Assembly: GCA_902702965.1 (NCBI GenBank)
Contig: CACRXP010000002.1
Coordinates: 3,616,357-3,680,356, forward strand
Direction of reading: 5' to 3'
Length of the DNA stretch: 64,000 bases
Source of the DNA: Spirometra erinaceieuropaei
Taxonomy: Eukaryota > Platyhelminthes > Cestoda > Diphyllobothriidea > Diphyllobothriidae
This document shows, piece by piece, positions 10,921 through 21,169 of this stretch (the first letter of the stretch is position 1; each line of letters opens with the position of its first letter). The notes under the pieces are model-generated. The model was not told where the DNA came from. It made no database searches and saw nothing but the letters and a program-made list of their open reading frames with translations. The translations under genes and the position numbers were made by a program.

Positions 10921-11790
10921 CACATGTGACCATTTACGTCAGAAGTCAATACCAATTTTAGTTATTGGAAAGTTTTAAAAGCAGTGCTGTCTGCATTCAG
11001 TCCCTTATAGCAGAACGCCCTAGTGTTTGGAAAGGTAATGATTTTTGGCTGTTACCTGTTGTTGCATAGCAGAAAGCACAAGTTGAGAAAGCCCTGGGTA
11101 GTTTGACTTGCTTCAGACCAATAAATAAGATTTTTAACGTGCGAGAATAGGAAGCTAAGACTACGTCTAATTGCAAATTCGGCTGTAAAAACTGGGATTG
11201 TTTTCGGAAAGATTATCACAATTTGGATGCAAAACAGCAAACCTTTACGTACGAAGAAAGGATGAAAAGCGCCCAATACCGTTAGGCAAAACCTTACTTT
11301 GGGACAAAGTACACCCGTCAATCAGGAGTCTCAACCTGCCTGCACAGTAGTAAATGGAGAATTCGCCCTAGTGTGCACGCAACACAAAGTCCAGAAGAGA
11401 TCAGATAAGAGGTATTCCTAAAAGCATGATTTACGTATCGAGTCGAATGCGTAAACCACAGGTAATTGCGCGTAACTAGGCTGAATAAACGTTTTGTCTC
11501 AGATTAAGAAAGTGTCCAGATTAAGATTTCCCCCCGAATTTATCAGGAGTAGTCTCCTATAGACTGGATATCAAGATGAGCAGTTTTCAAACTAAAATTA
11601 TCTCTCGCAGATTTAAAGTCTGTGTTCCAGGCAACAAAAAACAGTTGAAATTGAAGCCCCGTCTGAGGGAAGGAATTACCAACTTCTTGACACAATACTG
11701 AGTTTAAAAGAAGAATAAGTCAATATAGAGCCAAAATGAAGGCAAAAGTTTGAACCTCAGGTGTACGTATAAGAAAAGACTGAGGATTTT
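10921..11790. other. No gene recognised
   Basis: An 89-codon minus-strand ORF (11052-11321) has no recognisable motif and ordinary AT-biased composition. No repeat identified. Confidence 0.4.
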
Positions 11791-11817
11791 CGAGCTGCGG
11801 AACATTTTGTTTATTAT

Positions 11818-11857
11818 TTTGAGCTCTCGAACTCGTGCAGGAGTCCATCATCAGAGC
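11818..11857 (-). ncRNA. Hammerhead ribozyme-like motif, degenerate
   Basis: Minus strand: CTGATGA (11848-11854), a hairpin region GGACTCCTGCACGAGTTC, then GAGAGCTC in the place of the GAAA-N-N-TC core. One core A is changed to G and stem I is poorly paired, so activity is unlikely. It is the mirror of the motif at 12105-12145. Confidence 0.45.
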
Positions 11858-11904
11858 TAATAACAACAACAGAACTAGCGACATTTACAGGGTGTGTAAG
11901 CCAA

Positions 11905-12105
11905 TCATCGATCGACGGCGCAAGACTGGAGGTGACTGCGCAGGGCTCTGTACGTCGGCGCCAGATCGATAAGTCGGCCGACTGAGTTCTCATCCAAGGC
12001 CCTGACTTCAATCAATTCTCGGCTTATTTTGTTTCCAGCTTGGGCGGCTACTTTGGTGGCTGCGAAGTTAAACTCGTGACGGGTTTCGTAGGTGTGGGCG
12101 GCCAC
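11905..12105 (-). pseudogene. PLE GIY-YIG endonuclease C-terminal tail (fragment)
   Basis: A 66-codon open frame containing HEFNFAATKVAAQAGNK, then ELIEVRALDENSV, then LIDLAPTYRALRSHL. This pattern (H-x-F-x-F, a RELIE-like motif, NSVNR-x-DLxPxYRALR) is the conserved extreme C-terminus of Penelope-like retroelement proteins, downstream of the GIY-YIG nuclease. The nuclease core and reverse transcriptase are absent. The homologue at 60468-60647 is slightly closer to consensus. Confidence 0.75.
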
Positions 12106-12145
12106 TTGTGACGATAGACACCTGCACGAGTTTGAAAGCTCAGAA
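12105..12145 (+). ncRNA. Hammerhead ribozyme-like motif, degenerate
   Basis: Plus strand: GTGACGA (one change from CTGANGA), then GACACCTGCACGAGTTT, then GAAAGCTC at 12134-12141. The GAAA core is intact; the CTGANGA box and stem II are damaged. Forms an inverted pair with the motif at 11818-11857. Confidence 0.4.
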
Positions 12146-12404
12146 CAATAAACAACATATCCCCGTGGTCGACCATCCTTTTTCTCTACTTATAAGAGCC
12201 TAATATTTTGGTAGTTCATGGTGGTACAGACAAATTTAGATCTCCTGGGGATCATCTTTGAAGAAAGAACGTTTCACTGCAGTTTTTGCATTAAAGGACA
12301 TTTAGCAGATGTGTCTTTTTAATGCTGACAGCAAATAACAGGTTTTTATCTTAATGATGAAAGACAGCATGATAACTTCCCTCTAAAAGGTATAACAAAG
12401 GTAG

Positions 12405-12858
12405 GGGACGCTCACCGATCGTTCTTAGGGAACTCACTCGTTCCGTTGTGTCTTAGGGGCTCTTTCTTGAGCCAAACCAGCAGCCACACAGCGGCGCATG
12501 ATATAGGCAGTATGTTATTACTGACAAAGACAAGGGAGACTGGAATGGACATTTCTGGCTTATTAGCCGTCGTCAGCCAGTCATACCCAACCCCGAAGTG
12601 TGGAACCCCCCGAGGCGCCTCAATGGCACCCCAATGACGTCCCCTACTATTGCTTATTCCCAATCGATAGCGACAGGGCAGCGGGCTCGTGGCCCAGTAG
12701 CTAGAGGCGTGGACTTCTAACAAACAGGTCGCGAGTTCGAGCCTCGGGTCTTCCACACTTGGGGGTTAGGTGTGACTGGCTTACGACGGCTAATAAGCCC
12801 GAAATGGCCATTCCAGTCTCCCTTGACAGTGTCGGTAATAACATACTGCCTAGGCAAA
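12405..12858 (+). repeat. tRNA-derived SINE, fold-back dimer, copy 1
   Basis: Order: an A module (about 12405-12497, GCTCACCGATCG ... CCAGCAGCCACAC), a partial SINE body in reverse orientation (to about 12600), then a plus-strand SINE with tRNA-like head (GGGCTCGTGGCCCAGTAGC; B-box GGTCGCGAGTTCGAGCC at about 12728) and body GACGGCTAATAAGCCCGAAA, ending near TAATAACATACTGCCTA. The reverse and forward bodies make a long hairpin. The same arrangement recurs at 42337-42983 and, decayed, at 51908-52275. ORFs here are spurious. Confidence 0.75.
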
Positions 12859-12934
12859 ACAACATCAGCCGCATTCACCGGACAATTTAACCATTGCAAA
12901 TAATGATGTCCTTCGAGTGTCTCATAGCATGGTG

Positions 12935-13325
12935 GGTGCAAGGACGGCGACTTGCAAGTGCATTAGTTCATGATGATAGAAGACTTGCGCTGCATCTAAC
13001 GTGCACTTTTCTCCTCCGCCTCCATCTGTCCCCGCTGTCAAGACAGAGTTAGAGAGACCAGAGACGGCGCATTGGTCGACAAGGTTAAATGGTTCGTTTA
13101 CGCGTGCCATGCACACCTGGCCGGCACACGATGGGCCGGAGGTGGGAGGGAATCCAAGTGGCCGGCGCGGCTTGAACCCGAACCTAGGCGTACCAACGCG
13201 CCTTTTGACGCACAGTGTACACTGACCAGAATTTTGCATCACAACAAAAATAGGCGGGTGGCAGGGATCCCAGTATGCGCGACGTGAGCAGGAAACTGGG
13301 CCTGCCACAGCACCCCCAGTGTTGG
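12935..13325 (-). repeat. Dispersed GC-rich repeat C, copy 2
   Basis: Same orientation and block order as 7160-7640: GACGGCGACTTGC, GACTTGCGCTGCATCTA, CTCCTCCGCC, CTGTCAAGACAGAGTTAG, a CCCGAACC block, and GGGATCCCAGT matching GGGGTCCCAGT. It carries extra sequence between about 13065 and 13140 not seen in copy 1. Overlapping ORFs of 71-128 codons on both strands lack motifs and are treated as composition artefacts. Confidence 0.6.
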
Positions 13326-13947
13326 CATTTGTTATGGGCGTGCATTCTCGATAACGCCTGCCGAACTCCGATCCAGCCCCGTGTTAGTCTAGTTAATCTA
13401 CCACGTGACCTGTTTTAGAGGCAATCACTTATATCCGCAGACATACCAACCACATCTCCTGACATTTGAGTAAGAAAAATTCACAAAAAATTCTAAAATT
13501 GCGATCGATTCTGTCAACTGTTAATCCTCCCCATTGGCACAGGTACTGCACAATGCCATGGATGCCGTGGGGGAGGAGGGGGGAGAACCTAGATGTAAAT
13601 TCTCAAAGTATGCAGCCAACTCCAACTTTCACCTCGGTGAATTCGTCAAAGAAGAAAATATTAGGAATGATCCAACGGTTATCCTGGGAGTAGGTTCAAT
13701 GCTTATGCTTTGTCGAAACCAAGGATGTCAGCTCTGACATGGCATCCGGACCCAGCATGTCGGATCTACTTCTTCATCGACCTCTTACCTTTTACTAACA
13801 ACTTCATAAATAGATCGATCGGCTGGCTAGGGGATCCGCCCATTGTCGGTGCACTTTTGGCTATTCTAGCGCAGAAAGACGATGTCAAAGCTCGAACACC
13901 TAACAAAACTTCGGGAACGAATTTAGGATTTTTAGGAACCAAAGCTA
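13326..13947. other. No gene recognised
   Basis: ORFs of 67-101 codons between 13466 and 14015 lack motifs; the 101-codon one runs into the fold-back element. A short G-rich stretch lies near 13570. Confidence 0.4.
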
Positions 13948-15089
13948 CAGTAGATATGCTATCTTATGAAATGTTAGCTGAAATTTTGAGGTGTGCTTTC
14001 GATTCGAAAAGATGACATAAGTAGGGTTCCTATATGGATTATCTTGAAAAATAATTAAAGGATATTAAAGTTACATCAGGATGCCGGCATATGCATAAGA
14101 ATATTTTCCTGATATTCATTTGGCAGTAAATTACGTCTTCCTCAAGTTGTATGCTCAAAGAAAAGGCATCTGCAAGTTTCTACGAAACTTTTATATTTCC
14201 GAATAATTTTTCGTCTCACCTGCGTTACACTTACAATCAGAGTTCTTTCACTACCTTCTGTACACGCGTTTCTCTATGCTGTTAGGAATATGTCATATAA
14301 AAGTCACAAAATTGCGCAATGGCTGTGAGTCACGTTGCATAAATAATAAATAATAAACATTGTTAGGGGGCGCTCACCGATCGTTCATACGGAACTCACT
14401 CGTTCCGTTGTGCCTTATGGACTCTCTCTCGAGCCCAACCAGCAGCCGCACATTGTATATTCCCGATCGAAAACCGACAAGGCAACGGGCTCGTGGCCCG
14501 GTGAGTAGAGGCGTTGACTTCTAAACCAACAGGTCGCGAGTTCGAGGCTCGGGTGTTCCACACTTCGGGCTTGGGTATGGCTGGCTGACGACGGCTAATA
14601 AGCCAGAAATGGCCATTCCAGTCTCCCTTGTCTTTGTCGGCAATACCATTCTGCCAATAATTAACATGCTGATTCCATGCCGTATGAATGGACACTTTGC
14701 GGTCTTAAAAAATCTGATAATTACAGACTTCTAAATAACCAAAAGATTTCTTCCTCAATTCGAAAATTTGAAGAAACATTATTTGTTACCAAATGAGTAT
14801 ATTAAAGAATATTCTTGTACATGTTTTACATATAACATATCTGAACTTATAAGGGTATCAAAAATCAATGGGAAAAGCATACAAATTCAGTAGCTAATTT
14901 TTGCGAATAGTACTTTTTTCAAACGGTCAAACAGAAGCTCATTCAAAAGCCGGCATCCCGCCGTGCTTGAAATATCCTAGGATTATGATGCATAATTATT
15001 AATATTGCAGTCTTACCCAAGCAATCTTTTTGGATCGAGAACTTATTTCCGATTTTAGGTTAACGTTTCGCAAGATCGCCCGTCTACTG
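13948..15089. mobile_element. Fold-back element, subfamily A, carrying a SINE
   Basis: Flanked by TA (13946-13947, 15090-15091). Left tip CAGTAGATATGCTATCTTAT, right tip is the inverted counterpart ending GTCTACTG. The arms match the family internally (GGATGCCGGCAT near 14078, GCCGGCATCCCG near 14950). A SINE at 14360-14655 is inserted in the centre with a near-perfect 12-bp duplication, so the original element was about 0.83 kb. Confidence 0.8.
14360..14655 (+). repeat. tRNA-derived SINE, single unit with 5' A module
   Basis: The clearest single copy. A module GTTAGGGGGCGCTCACCGAT to CAGCAGCCGCAC, then ATTGTATATTCCCGATCG, a tRNA-like head (A-box region TGGCCCGGTGAGTAGAGG, loop with TTCTAAA suggesting an Arg-TCT-like ancestor, B-box GGTCGCGAGTTCGAGGC), and a body (GGCTGACGACGGCTAATAAG, GAAATGGCCATTCCAGTCTC) ending ATACCATTCTGCC. 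It is flanked by AATAATAAACAT (14348-14359) and AATAATTAACAT (14656-14667), a target duplication with one mismatch. There is no poly-A tail. Confidence 0.85.
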
Positions 15090-15189
15090 TATGCCAAGGA
15101 CCTACTTTCAACAAGCAGCGTATAGACGAAGACAAAAGCCATAGCTCAGTAGAAGAAAAAGAAACTACATGCATGAGGGTCCTCATCCA

Positions 15190-15450
15190 CGATGAAAAAG
15201 ATTATTGTTATCGGAAAGGTCAGTTCTACGACGCCGCCAATTATAGTCACGGTCAACAAGGGTAGCGGCGATACAGGTCATGGTGAAACGGGGCTTCATT
15301 TGCCCCGAACAGAAGGTATTGGCGACCTATGCGTCGGGCAAAATGTGCAGGAGTACTTAGTCTCTCAAAATGGACAGCTGAAATCACTGCTCGAGGCGTC
15401 AGACCCAAAAAGCCCATCCCAGTGGACACTTCTCCTGCTTTTGAGATAGA
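15190..15450 (+). repeat. Diverged relative of the repeat at 52324-52585
   Basis: Blocks such as GTCACGGTCAACAAGGGTAG and GGCGATACAGGTCATGGTGA followed by GGTATTGGCGACC..GCATC..GGGCAAA resemble, in order, the sequence just upstream of the hammerhead motif at 52.5 kb. No hammerhead core is seen here. ORFs of 76-85 codons on both strands have no motif. The remaining sequence from 15090 to 16140 holds nothing recognised. Confidence 0.4.
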
Positions 15451-16139
15451 GTTTATCGGACAATCATTTACGAGAAAGCACAATTCCCGTTAGGCCTGCG
15501 TAACCTTCATGAGCTTTCGGCCCCATATAATGGAGACAAGAACGTGCTATGGCGTTTGGAATGTTTAATAGCTGTTGAAAAGCACTGCAGGCCTAATCAA
15601 GGGAAACTAGGGTAATCGTTCACGGTTTACTCGTATTCGTTTTGTTGCTAGTCCGTTCCACCCAAAACCCGGATATGAGACGTACTTGCGGTCTGAATCA
15701 CCGTCAAAATGGTTTCATAAGTAAATTAGTGAAATCTACTTTTTTTCGCACTGTAGAAGACCTCCTAGTCGACAGACCTTCAAATAGGCTAAGGCTAACG
15801 TTCAGCAACCTTCTTTGCGTTTACATACGACGCAGGTATGTGAAAGTCTCCCTTACTCAGATGATCGAACGTGAATGATGCAGAAAGTTAGACTGCAAGT
15901 TCAGACTCTAATCACCTGTTTAAGATGTAATCCTCCCTGCTATTTTTTATTTCCTTCTCGATATTTGACAACCTGAGTAGACCGTGTTTGTGAAATTCAA
16001 CCTGGCTGTTTTGCATAGTCATTTTTGAAGACTTTCCATTATTCGTTGGATTTGTGAAATTTGGTAGGCATATTTCATGACGCCAGACACAAGTCAAAAG
16101 GCTATCGGCTAATCGATCGGACATGGGACTATCCACCCC

Positions 16140-16340
16140 CGTACTACAGGTGGCCTTGAGCTAAATCCCAGAAGGGGAACCTATTCCCGTGCCCTAACAC
16201 GGGCTTTGACCCTAACCCTCCTAATCCTAACCCCCCTAACCCTCCTAGCCGTAATCCTCCTAGCCGTAATCCTAGTCCCAACTCACCTAATCCTAATCCA
16301 AATACCAACTTCAAGATTAACCCACCTCCTGGGATTCAGC
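16140..16340. repeat. Degenerate telomere-like tract (CCCTAA-rich)
   Basis: Contains CTATTCCCGTGCCCTAACA, then many variants of CCCTAACCCT, CCTAATCCTAA and CCTAGCCGTAATCCT. The ATTCCCGTGTCCTAA-type lead-in recurs at 46.72 kb and 62.51 kb, which marks this as a dispersed repeat with a telomere-like tract rather than a true telomere. Confidence 0.55.
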
Positions 16341-16978
16341 ACAAGGCGCTTGTGATACGGACAAATTTACTGTCAACTATAAATCTGGATTACGGAGAAG
16401 ATTGTTACCACACAAAATGGAAATGGGAAAATCCGCCGTGAGAGGAGACCTAATCGACGACCTCCAGAATTAGCGTTAAGACTTCTACCTGCAGGGTTAC
16501 TAGTACTATGCCCGCCAATTATATGATTAATCAATGCTGCCCTTCATAGCTGGCGAGAGGGGTCTGTTTTTCAGTCTCAAGACAATTCCAATTGGATTTC
16601 CGGGACAAACCTGCATTTAGGAGACAAAAATGCTATTCGATTTTTCTTTGAACATATGGGGCAGTTCGATATTTCTGATGATTAGAAGCAATGCTATAAT
16701 TAGAAATTACAGAAACATGAAACTCAAACAGCCATGGTATGCGATAATGAACTTTTTCTAATGGGTAGATGCTGCAGCCGACTTTGAATAGTTATCATTC
16801 TACCCAATTCCTCCTTTGTCAGGCCACACGTCGTCACCGTGATAGGCTATCCAGACGTTTATTGATTACATGTTCAAATGCACGTGCCTAAATGGTAGAA
16901 ACAGGTGCTAACACACGCCTATGCAAAATAATTGGGTAATGCTTCAACAAAAACCGGGCTAAGATCAACCAACGTGTG

Positions 16979-18961
16979 ATGGATTTCGAGCACGTATTTC
17001 GAAAGTACAGAAGTGTTGATTATAGAAGACGGCGTGACAATGAACCCGAAATGGATACGCCTTACGCTGAGAGCGTGGCTTCTATTCCACACACAGGCTT
17101 CGCAGGAGTAACGCTGTATAAGGGCAAGGCGTTGGCAACGGAGATTGAGACCTATCGGAGGCGTATCCAAGCTCTGCTGCAGTTCTTCGACCTAATAGCT
17201 CCCCACTGGTGGGATCGTCTTCATCCCTTCAAGAGCCAGTTTGTCAGGAGACCCAGCCGCAGTGCTAACCTCCTTCGTAACGCACAGGAAAGACTGTCCA
17301 TGCGATTGGCCAGACTAACACCGAGGTCAGTAATGCCCGCGGCGGCTGCCGTGGTCTCTATCGAAGAACGCGACTCGGTGGCCGTTCTGCCTAAAAGCCT
17401 CTACCGTACTTCCACGTCTAAGGAACGAACCGGCAACAAGTTGGATAACTTTGAGAATGCCAACGAGCTCATGGCGCTGGCGCTGTCAATTGCACGCCGG
17501 CTGGGGGAGATAGAGAGATCGAAGCAGCAAGCCATTCTTTATGCCCTTGATTGGATCAACTTCGACGGACGTGATCTACGAATTAGAGCCCGACGGACGG
17601 CCATGTTGGCTAAACATGTGAAGGCCTGTCTCATTGAGGGCTTCCAGGGTGTTCAGGCTGTAATCACACACTACTTCCGGCGACGTGTTCTCGCCTCAGC
17701 AGACGGTGAAAGTACACATCTGCCTGCCGTTGACGAGTACACAGACCCAAAACTTCAGCTCAAGTACGCTTTTCAGGGGATTACGGCCAATCACCTCAAT
17801 TCCACCTGCCAGGTTATCATGGACATGCTAATGCAGGTTGATCCAGTCACGCAAAAGGAGCAGACGACTGCAGTCGGTATGCTAACCGACATCCAAAGCG
17901 AGGAAATGTTGGAACTCCTGAGTAGGGGCAAGTATCTCCCCAGTTCGGGCCCCATCTCTTCTGAAGGCGAAGATGCTACCCTGGGCCAGGAAGTAGTTGC
18001 ACCTGAGAAACCACAGCGCTTCAATGAACTTCAACAAGAACAGCAGCAGCAGCAGCAGCAAGAGGAGAGCTTTCCAACGCAAGAAACCTCATTGGCAAGA
18101 AAACACCTTATTGAACCCGCAATTACTACGCTGGGGGATCTGAATCCCTGGTCGTCACCTGAGCTGAAGGACACCCTTCTGCATTCAGCCGCTGGGACCA
18201 ATCCCCATCTTACATTCCCCTGGCCCAGTCTCGGAGAGGCATCCGCCCTGGCTGGTAACTTCGACTGGGAGGAGGAACTGCCTGACGAGGAGGAGGAGTT
18301 CAAGAAGGCTGAGCAGCGTATGGCCAGACGTCAGGCCAGCTTAGAGGCAGCTAAAAGAAAGGAAGTGAGTAAGTCGATTGCCCGATTCTTGGCTCGTAAG
18401 GAAACCAAGAAGATGCAGCTGGCGAGACTGCAAAGGCGACCAGAGGAGCCCGAGACAGTGGAGAAACCTCCGGTAATTAGCAAGTCGACCAGCAGAGAAA
18501 CTATGGCCGTGCAGTCACAGAGTGTTGTGGACAAACCCAGCCGCCCCAAACGACGAGATTCCAGACGCGTGGGTCACATCTCTGCTGGAGACAATGAAGA
18601 CGAGCGACAGGTTCAGACTAGAGGAGCCCAGGCGGCGGCGGCGGCAACAACGACGAACCCAAGACAGCAGCAACAACGGCAGCGGCAGATACAACAGAAA
18701 CCTCCGCCGCAACGCCTGGCCAAACTGTTGGCTAGCCGCCCCCCAAGTAAAGTCAAGTTAACAGCTACCTTGGGGAGGAGCTCGGGGGACCGGGAGGGAC
18801 CACGGAATTTGCAGCCGCTACTTTTGAGCTCAGATGCCGCTTCCAGTGACGAGGCCGACTTACTGACAACGGATTTTAGAAAGAGCCTGAGAAGGAGTAA
18901 GAAACCAACTCGTGGCCCACTACGCGCACCGCGGTCAGGTGATAGACGAAACGCCCACTAG
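16979..18961 (+). CDS. Hypothetical 660-aa protein, poly-Q and charged coiled-coil-like region
   Basis: The only long intact ORF. The first ATG is at 16979 (the codon before is GTG), with an in-frame TAA at 16937-16939 and TAG at 18959-18961. I do not recognise the family. Residues ~1-120 are basic, with an aromatic patch FFDLIAPHWWDRLHPF (about 69-84). Residues ~155-310 look helical and globular (ELMALALSIARRLGEIERSK, YALDWINFDGRDLRIRARR). A poly-Q run is at ~355-365. Residues ~425-500 are strongly charged and probably coiled coil (ELPDEEEEFKKAEQRMARRQ). The last ~150 residues are low-complexity, rich in Q, R, P, S and A. Repeat-like frames elsewhere are broken, whereas this one is open for 2 kb with GC-richer codons, which supports a real gene. 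It could be one exon of a larger gene, since an AG at 16961-16962 might be an acceptor. No AATAAA is close downstream. Confidence 0.8.
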   Translation: MDFEHVFRKYRSVDYRRRRDNEPEMDTPYAESVASIPHTGFAGVTLYKGKALATEIETYRRRIQALLQFFDLIAPHWWDRLHPFKSQFVRRPSRSANLLRNAQERLSMRLARLTPRSVMPAAAAVVSIEERDSVAVLPKSLYRTSTSKERTGNKLDNFENANELMALALSIARRLGEIERSKQQAILYALDWINFDGRDLRIRARRTAMLAKHVKACLIEGFQGVQAVITHYFRRRVLASADGESTHLPAVDEYTDPKLQLKYAFQGITANHLNSTCQVIMDMLMQVDPVTQKEQTTAVGMLTDIQSEEMLELLSRGKYLPSSGPISSEGEDATLGQEVVAPEKPQRFNELQQEQQQQQQQEESFPTQETSLARKHLIEPAITTLGDLNPWSSPELKDTLLHSAAGTNPHLTFPWPSLGEASALAGNFDWEEELPDEEEEFKKAEQRMARRQASLEAAKRKEVSKSIARFLARKETKKMQLARLQRRPEEPETVEKPPVISKSTSRETMAVQSQSVVDKPSRPKRRDSRRVGHISAGDNEDERQVQTRGAQAAAAATTTNPRQQQQRQRQIQQKPPPQRLAKLLASRPPSKVKLTATLGRSSGDREGPRNLQPLLLSSDAASSDEADLLTTDFRKSLRRSKKPTRGPLRAPRSGDRRNAH

Positions 18962-20175
18962 ACAGACCTACTCATCGTTTCTGTGTGTTTTGGAGCACTT
19001 TTCGCGAAAAACAGAAAAAATAGGGACTTAATATATTGCTATTTAAGTTTCGAAAAACATGCCTACAGATGCATAAGGGTCTGGCAACTGACTTTGTCTA
19101 GGAAAGGACGAAAAAATCGGGAAGCGGAAATCAAGGAGGTCATTGGGAGTTTAAATTCTGGAGAAACCTCTTGTGAAAACAAAATGTGATTCCCTTTTCC
19201 TAGGAGCTGAGAACAGCTAAAATTGGTATGAATGCCAGCGTGCGTTGAGCTGGAGTTACTGACTCAAGGGGGCTGGCAAACGACTAACATACAGGTCATC
19301 GCCACTCGCCAAGATTCCGCACTGTTTGTTAGTAAGTTACAATGATCTACGGGCCTCCAATTTTCAAATGCCAAGACTGTCGGTGACCACCACCACCACC
19401 ACCACCACCACCACCACCACCACCACCACCACCACCACCACCACCACCACCACCACCACCGCCGCCACCACCACCACCACCACCACCGCTGAGTCGCTCA
19501 CTGGCGGTCTCACTTACCTTCTCCATTCTCATAACCGGGTACACGTCCGAGCTTGCCTACTGACTGGTGGTGAGGTTAGACGGAATTGCTGACTACTCCT
19601 TGACATCCCTCTTAAGCAGGCCAGACGTATTCATGACAATAGTTTGTAGACGAGAGACGGACCTCATGGAGAATATATTCGAATAAGGGTATGCTGGTGT
19701 CGCGGGTGTTAACATTAGAAGACACATTTGGAGTGGACCACGAAGTGATGACGCGAGCAGACAGTTTGGAGAGATATGCACTGTGTTAGCGACCGTTTCG
19801 GTTCACGAGGGCGAAACATTCTGCATCATTACAACACTTCTCACTGGCGGCAGAGGGTTCACATGAAAAAATGGAGGTCAAAGTTAAGAGACTAGTAGTT
19901 AGCAAAAAAACACGGCCACTGTGTGTACAGGAAGGAATAGAGGAGCAAAGTAGGAGGATAAGTAGGGTTGGTGCCAGGCAACAAATCTGAGTAAATTGCG
20001 GGAGGCACACTGTTTTTGGAGATGGCTGGCCTCTTGGGAGTGATGTAGGAGGTTCGATATGACCCACCTTTGACCAGTCGATTTAGGCTGCGGCAAACAG
20101 TGAGATACTTGGCAGTTCGTAATATAACGAGGAAAGGTCCATCATACAAAATCTCATTGACTGATGTAGGCCATC
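18962..20175. other. Region downstream of the 660-aa gene
   Basis: Probable 3' UTR at first, then a long (ACC)n microsatellite, then sequence with short minus-strand ORFs (62-95 codons, 19593-20179) that show no motif. No clear poly-A signal was found. Confidence 0.4.
19386..19492 (+). repeat. (ACC)n microsatellite
   Basis: About 105 bp of almost pure ACC triplets, broken once by GCCGCC near 19460. Poly-T and poly-G ORFs across it are artefacts. The same motif flanks the assembly gap at 63718-63962. Confidence 0.95.
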
Positions 20176-20948
20176 TCATTGATGTTTGATGCTCTTAAAA
20201 ATTGAATTATATTTCATGAAAAAATGCATAAAAATATTCATTCTTTTACTAATTCGGCAAAAAATTACGTCTTTTTTAATTTTATAGTCGGAGGAGGAGT
20301 ATAATTCGCTTTAAAAAGTTTCTGATTGTGAGAATTTTTAATATCGTGAAATGGCCGTTCATTAAACGTCATGTATCTGCATTTACCAATGTGGCTTGTA
20401 AAATTAACAATATTGCTGAAATCCACTGCTTAATTTTATGAAGCCCATATGGTCTCCTTTTAATACCGTAGAGAAATGTATGGTTTTCCGTACACGGAAA
20501 ATATACGGCTTGTAGTTTTGAAACCCTGAATGCAAGTATAACACCAGGTCGGGTTCAGAATTGTCCGGGAATTAGAAAAGTTTTTTAAAACCGAAGTATA
20601 CTCTCCCTTCGAGTAAAGCATTCAAAGAAGACGTAATTTCCTACGGAATGAGCAAAAGAATGAATATTTTTATGCATTTTTTCCCATGAAATATAGTTGA
20701 ATTTTTTAGGTTATCGAAAACCAATGGGAAAATTGCATGCTAAATAAGTAGTCACTTTTTGCAGAGTATAGATCTTGCATGCAGTCGGAAATAAGTTCAT
20801 TCGAAAGCCGGCACCCTGAGGTAACTGGATCCTTATAGCATTATGCTGCATGATGATTAGTTTTACAACCCGACCTAATTTATTTTTTTCGAAACGAGAA
20901 CGCATTTCTAAATTTCGGCTAACATTTCATGAGTTAGCCCGCATACTG
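20176..20948. mobile_element. Fold-back element, subfamily A, left-truncated
   Basis: Begins inside the left arm (GATGCTCTTAAAAATTGAATT) and has a complete right half ending CATTTCATGAGTTAGCCCGC-ATACTG next to TA at 20949-20950. The central block with TTTTCCGTACACGGAAAAT matches the element at 27238 in the same orientation. Confidence 0.75.
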
Positions 20949-21169
20949 TATTTTATCAAGCCGTTGGGAAAAGGGGTTGTATGGTGTGGCGTATGTATGT
21001 GTGTGGCAGCATCTGAGGAGGTTAATAAGGCTACGAAAAATTCAAGCTTAACACTTCTAGCCTCGGTTAGTGGTGATGGTTGAGGGGCCACCAGTGCTCG
21101 AGGAAGGTGTTAAGGGCAGTGGCTATGGAGATATCTGGGCCCCAAGGTTTGTGAGCGTCTGGTATGCCA

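Larger units (their letters stand above)
11791..12180 (-). mobile_element. Short Penelope-like (PLE) unit with inverted hammerhead-bearing ends, copy 1
   Basis: About 390 bp. The two ends are inverted repeats of ~70 bp: the left reads GTTTATTATTTTGAGCTCTC and the right ends CTCAGAACAATAAACAAC plus GTGGTCGACCATCC. Each end contains a hammerhead-like core pointing outward. Between them, on the minus strand, is the C-terminal tail of a PLE GIY-YIG endonuclease. The same design occurs at 60319-60777 in the opposite orientation. This is read as a 5'-truncated PLE flanked by inverted terminal (pLTR-type) segments. Confidence 0.75.

Noticed and set aside
15505..15530. Hammerhead-like GAAAGCTC on the minus strand
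   Set aside because: No CTGANGA box at the right distance and no paired stem I.
16140..16340. True interstitial telomere or chromosome end
   Set aside because: The tract is too degenerate and adjoins a motif shared with other loci, so a dispersed repeat explains it better.
19326..19592. Poly-Thr and poly-Gly ORFs
   Set aside because: Translation of the (ACC)n microsatellite.
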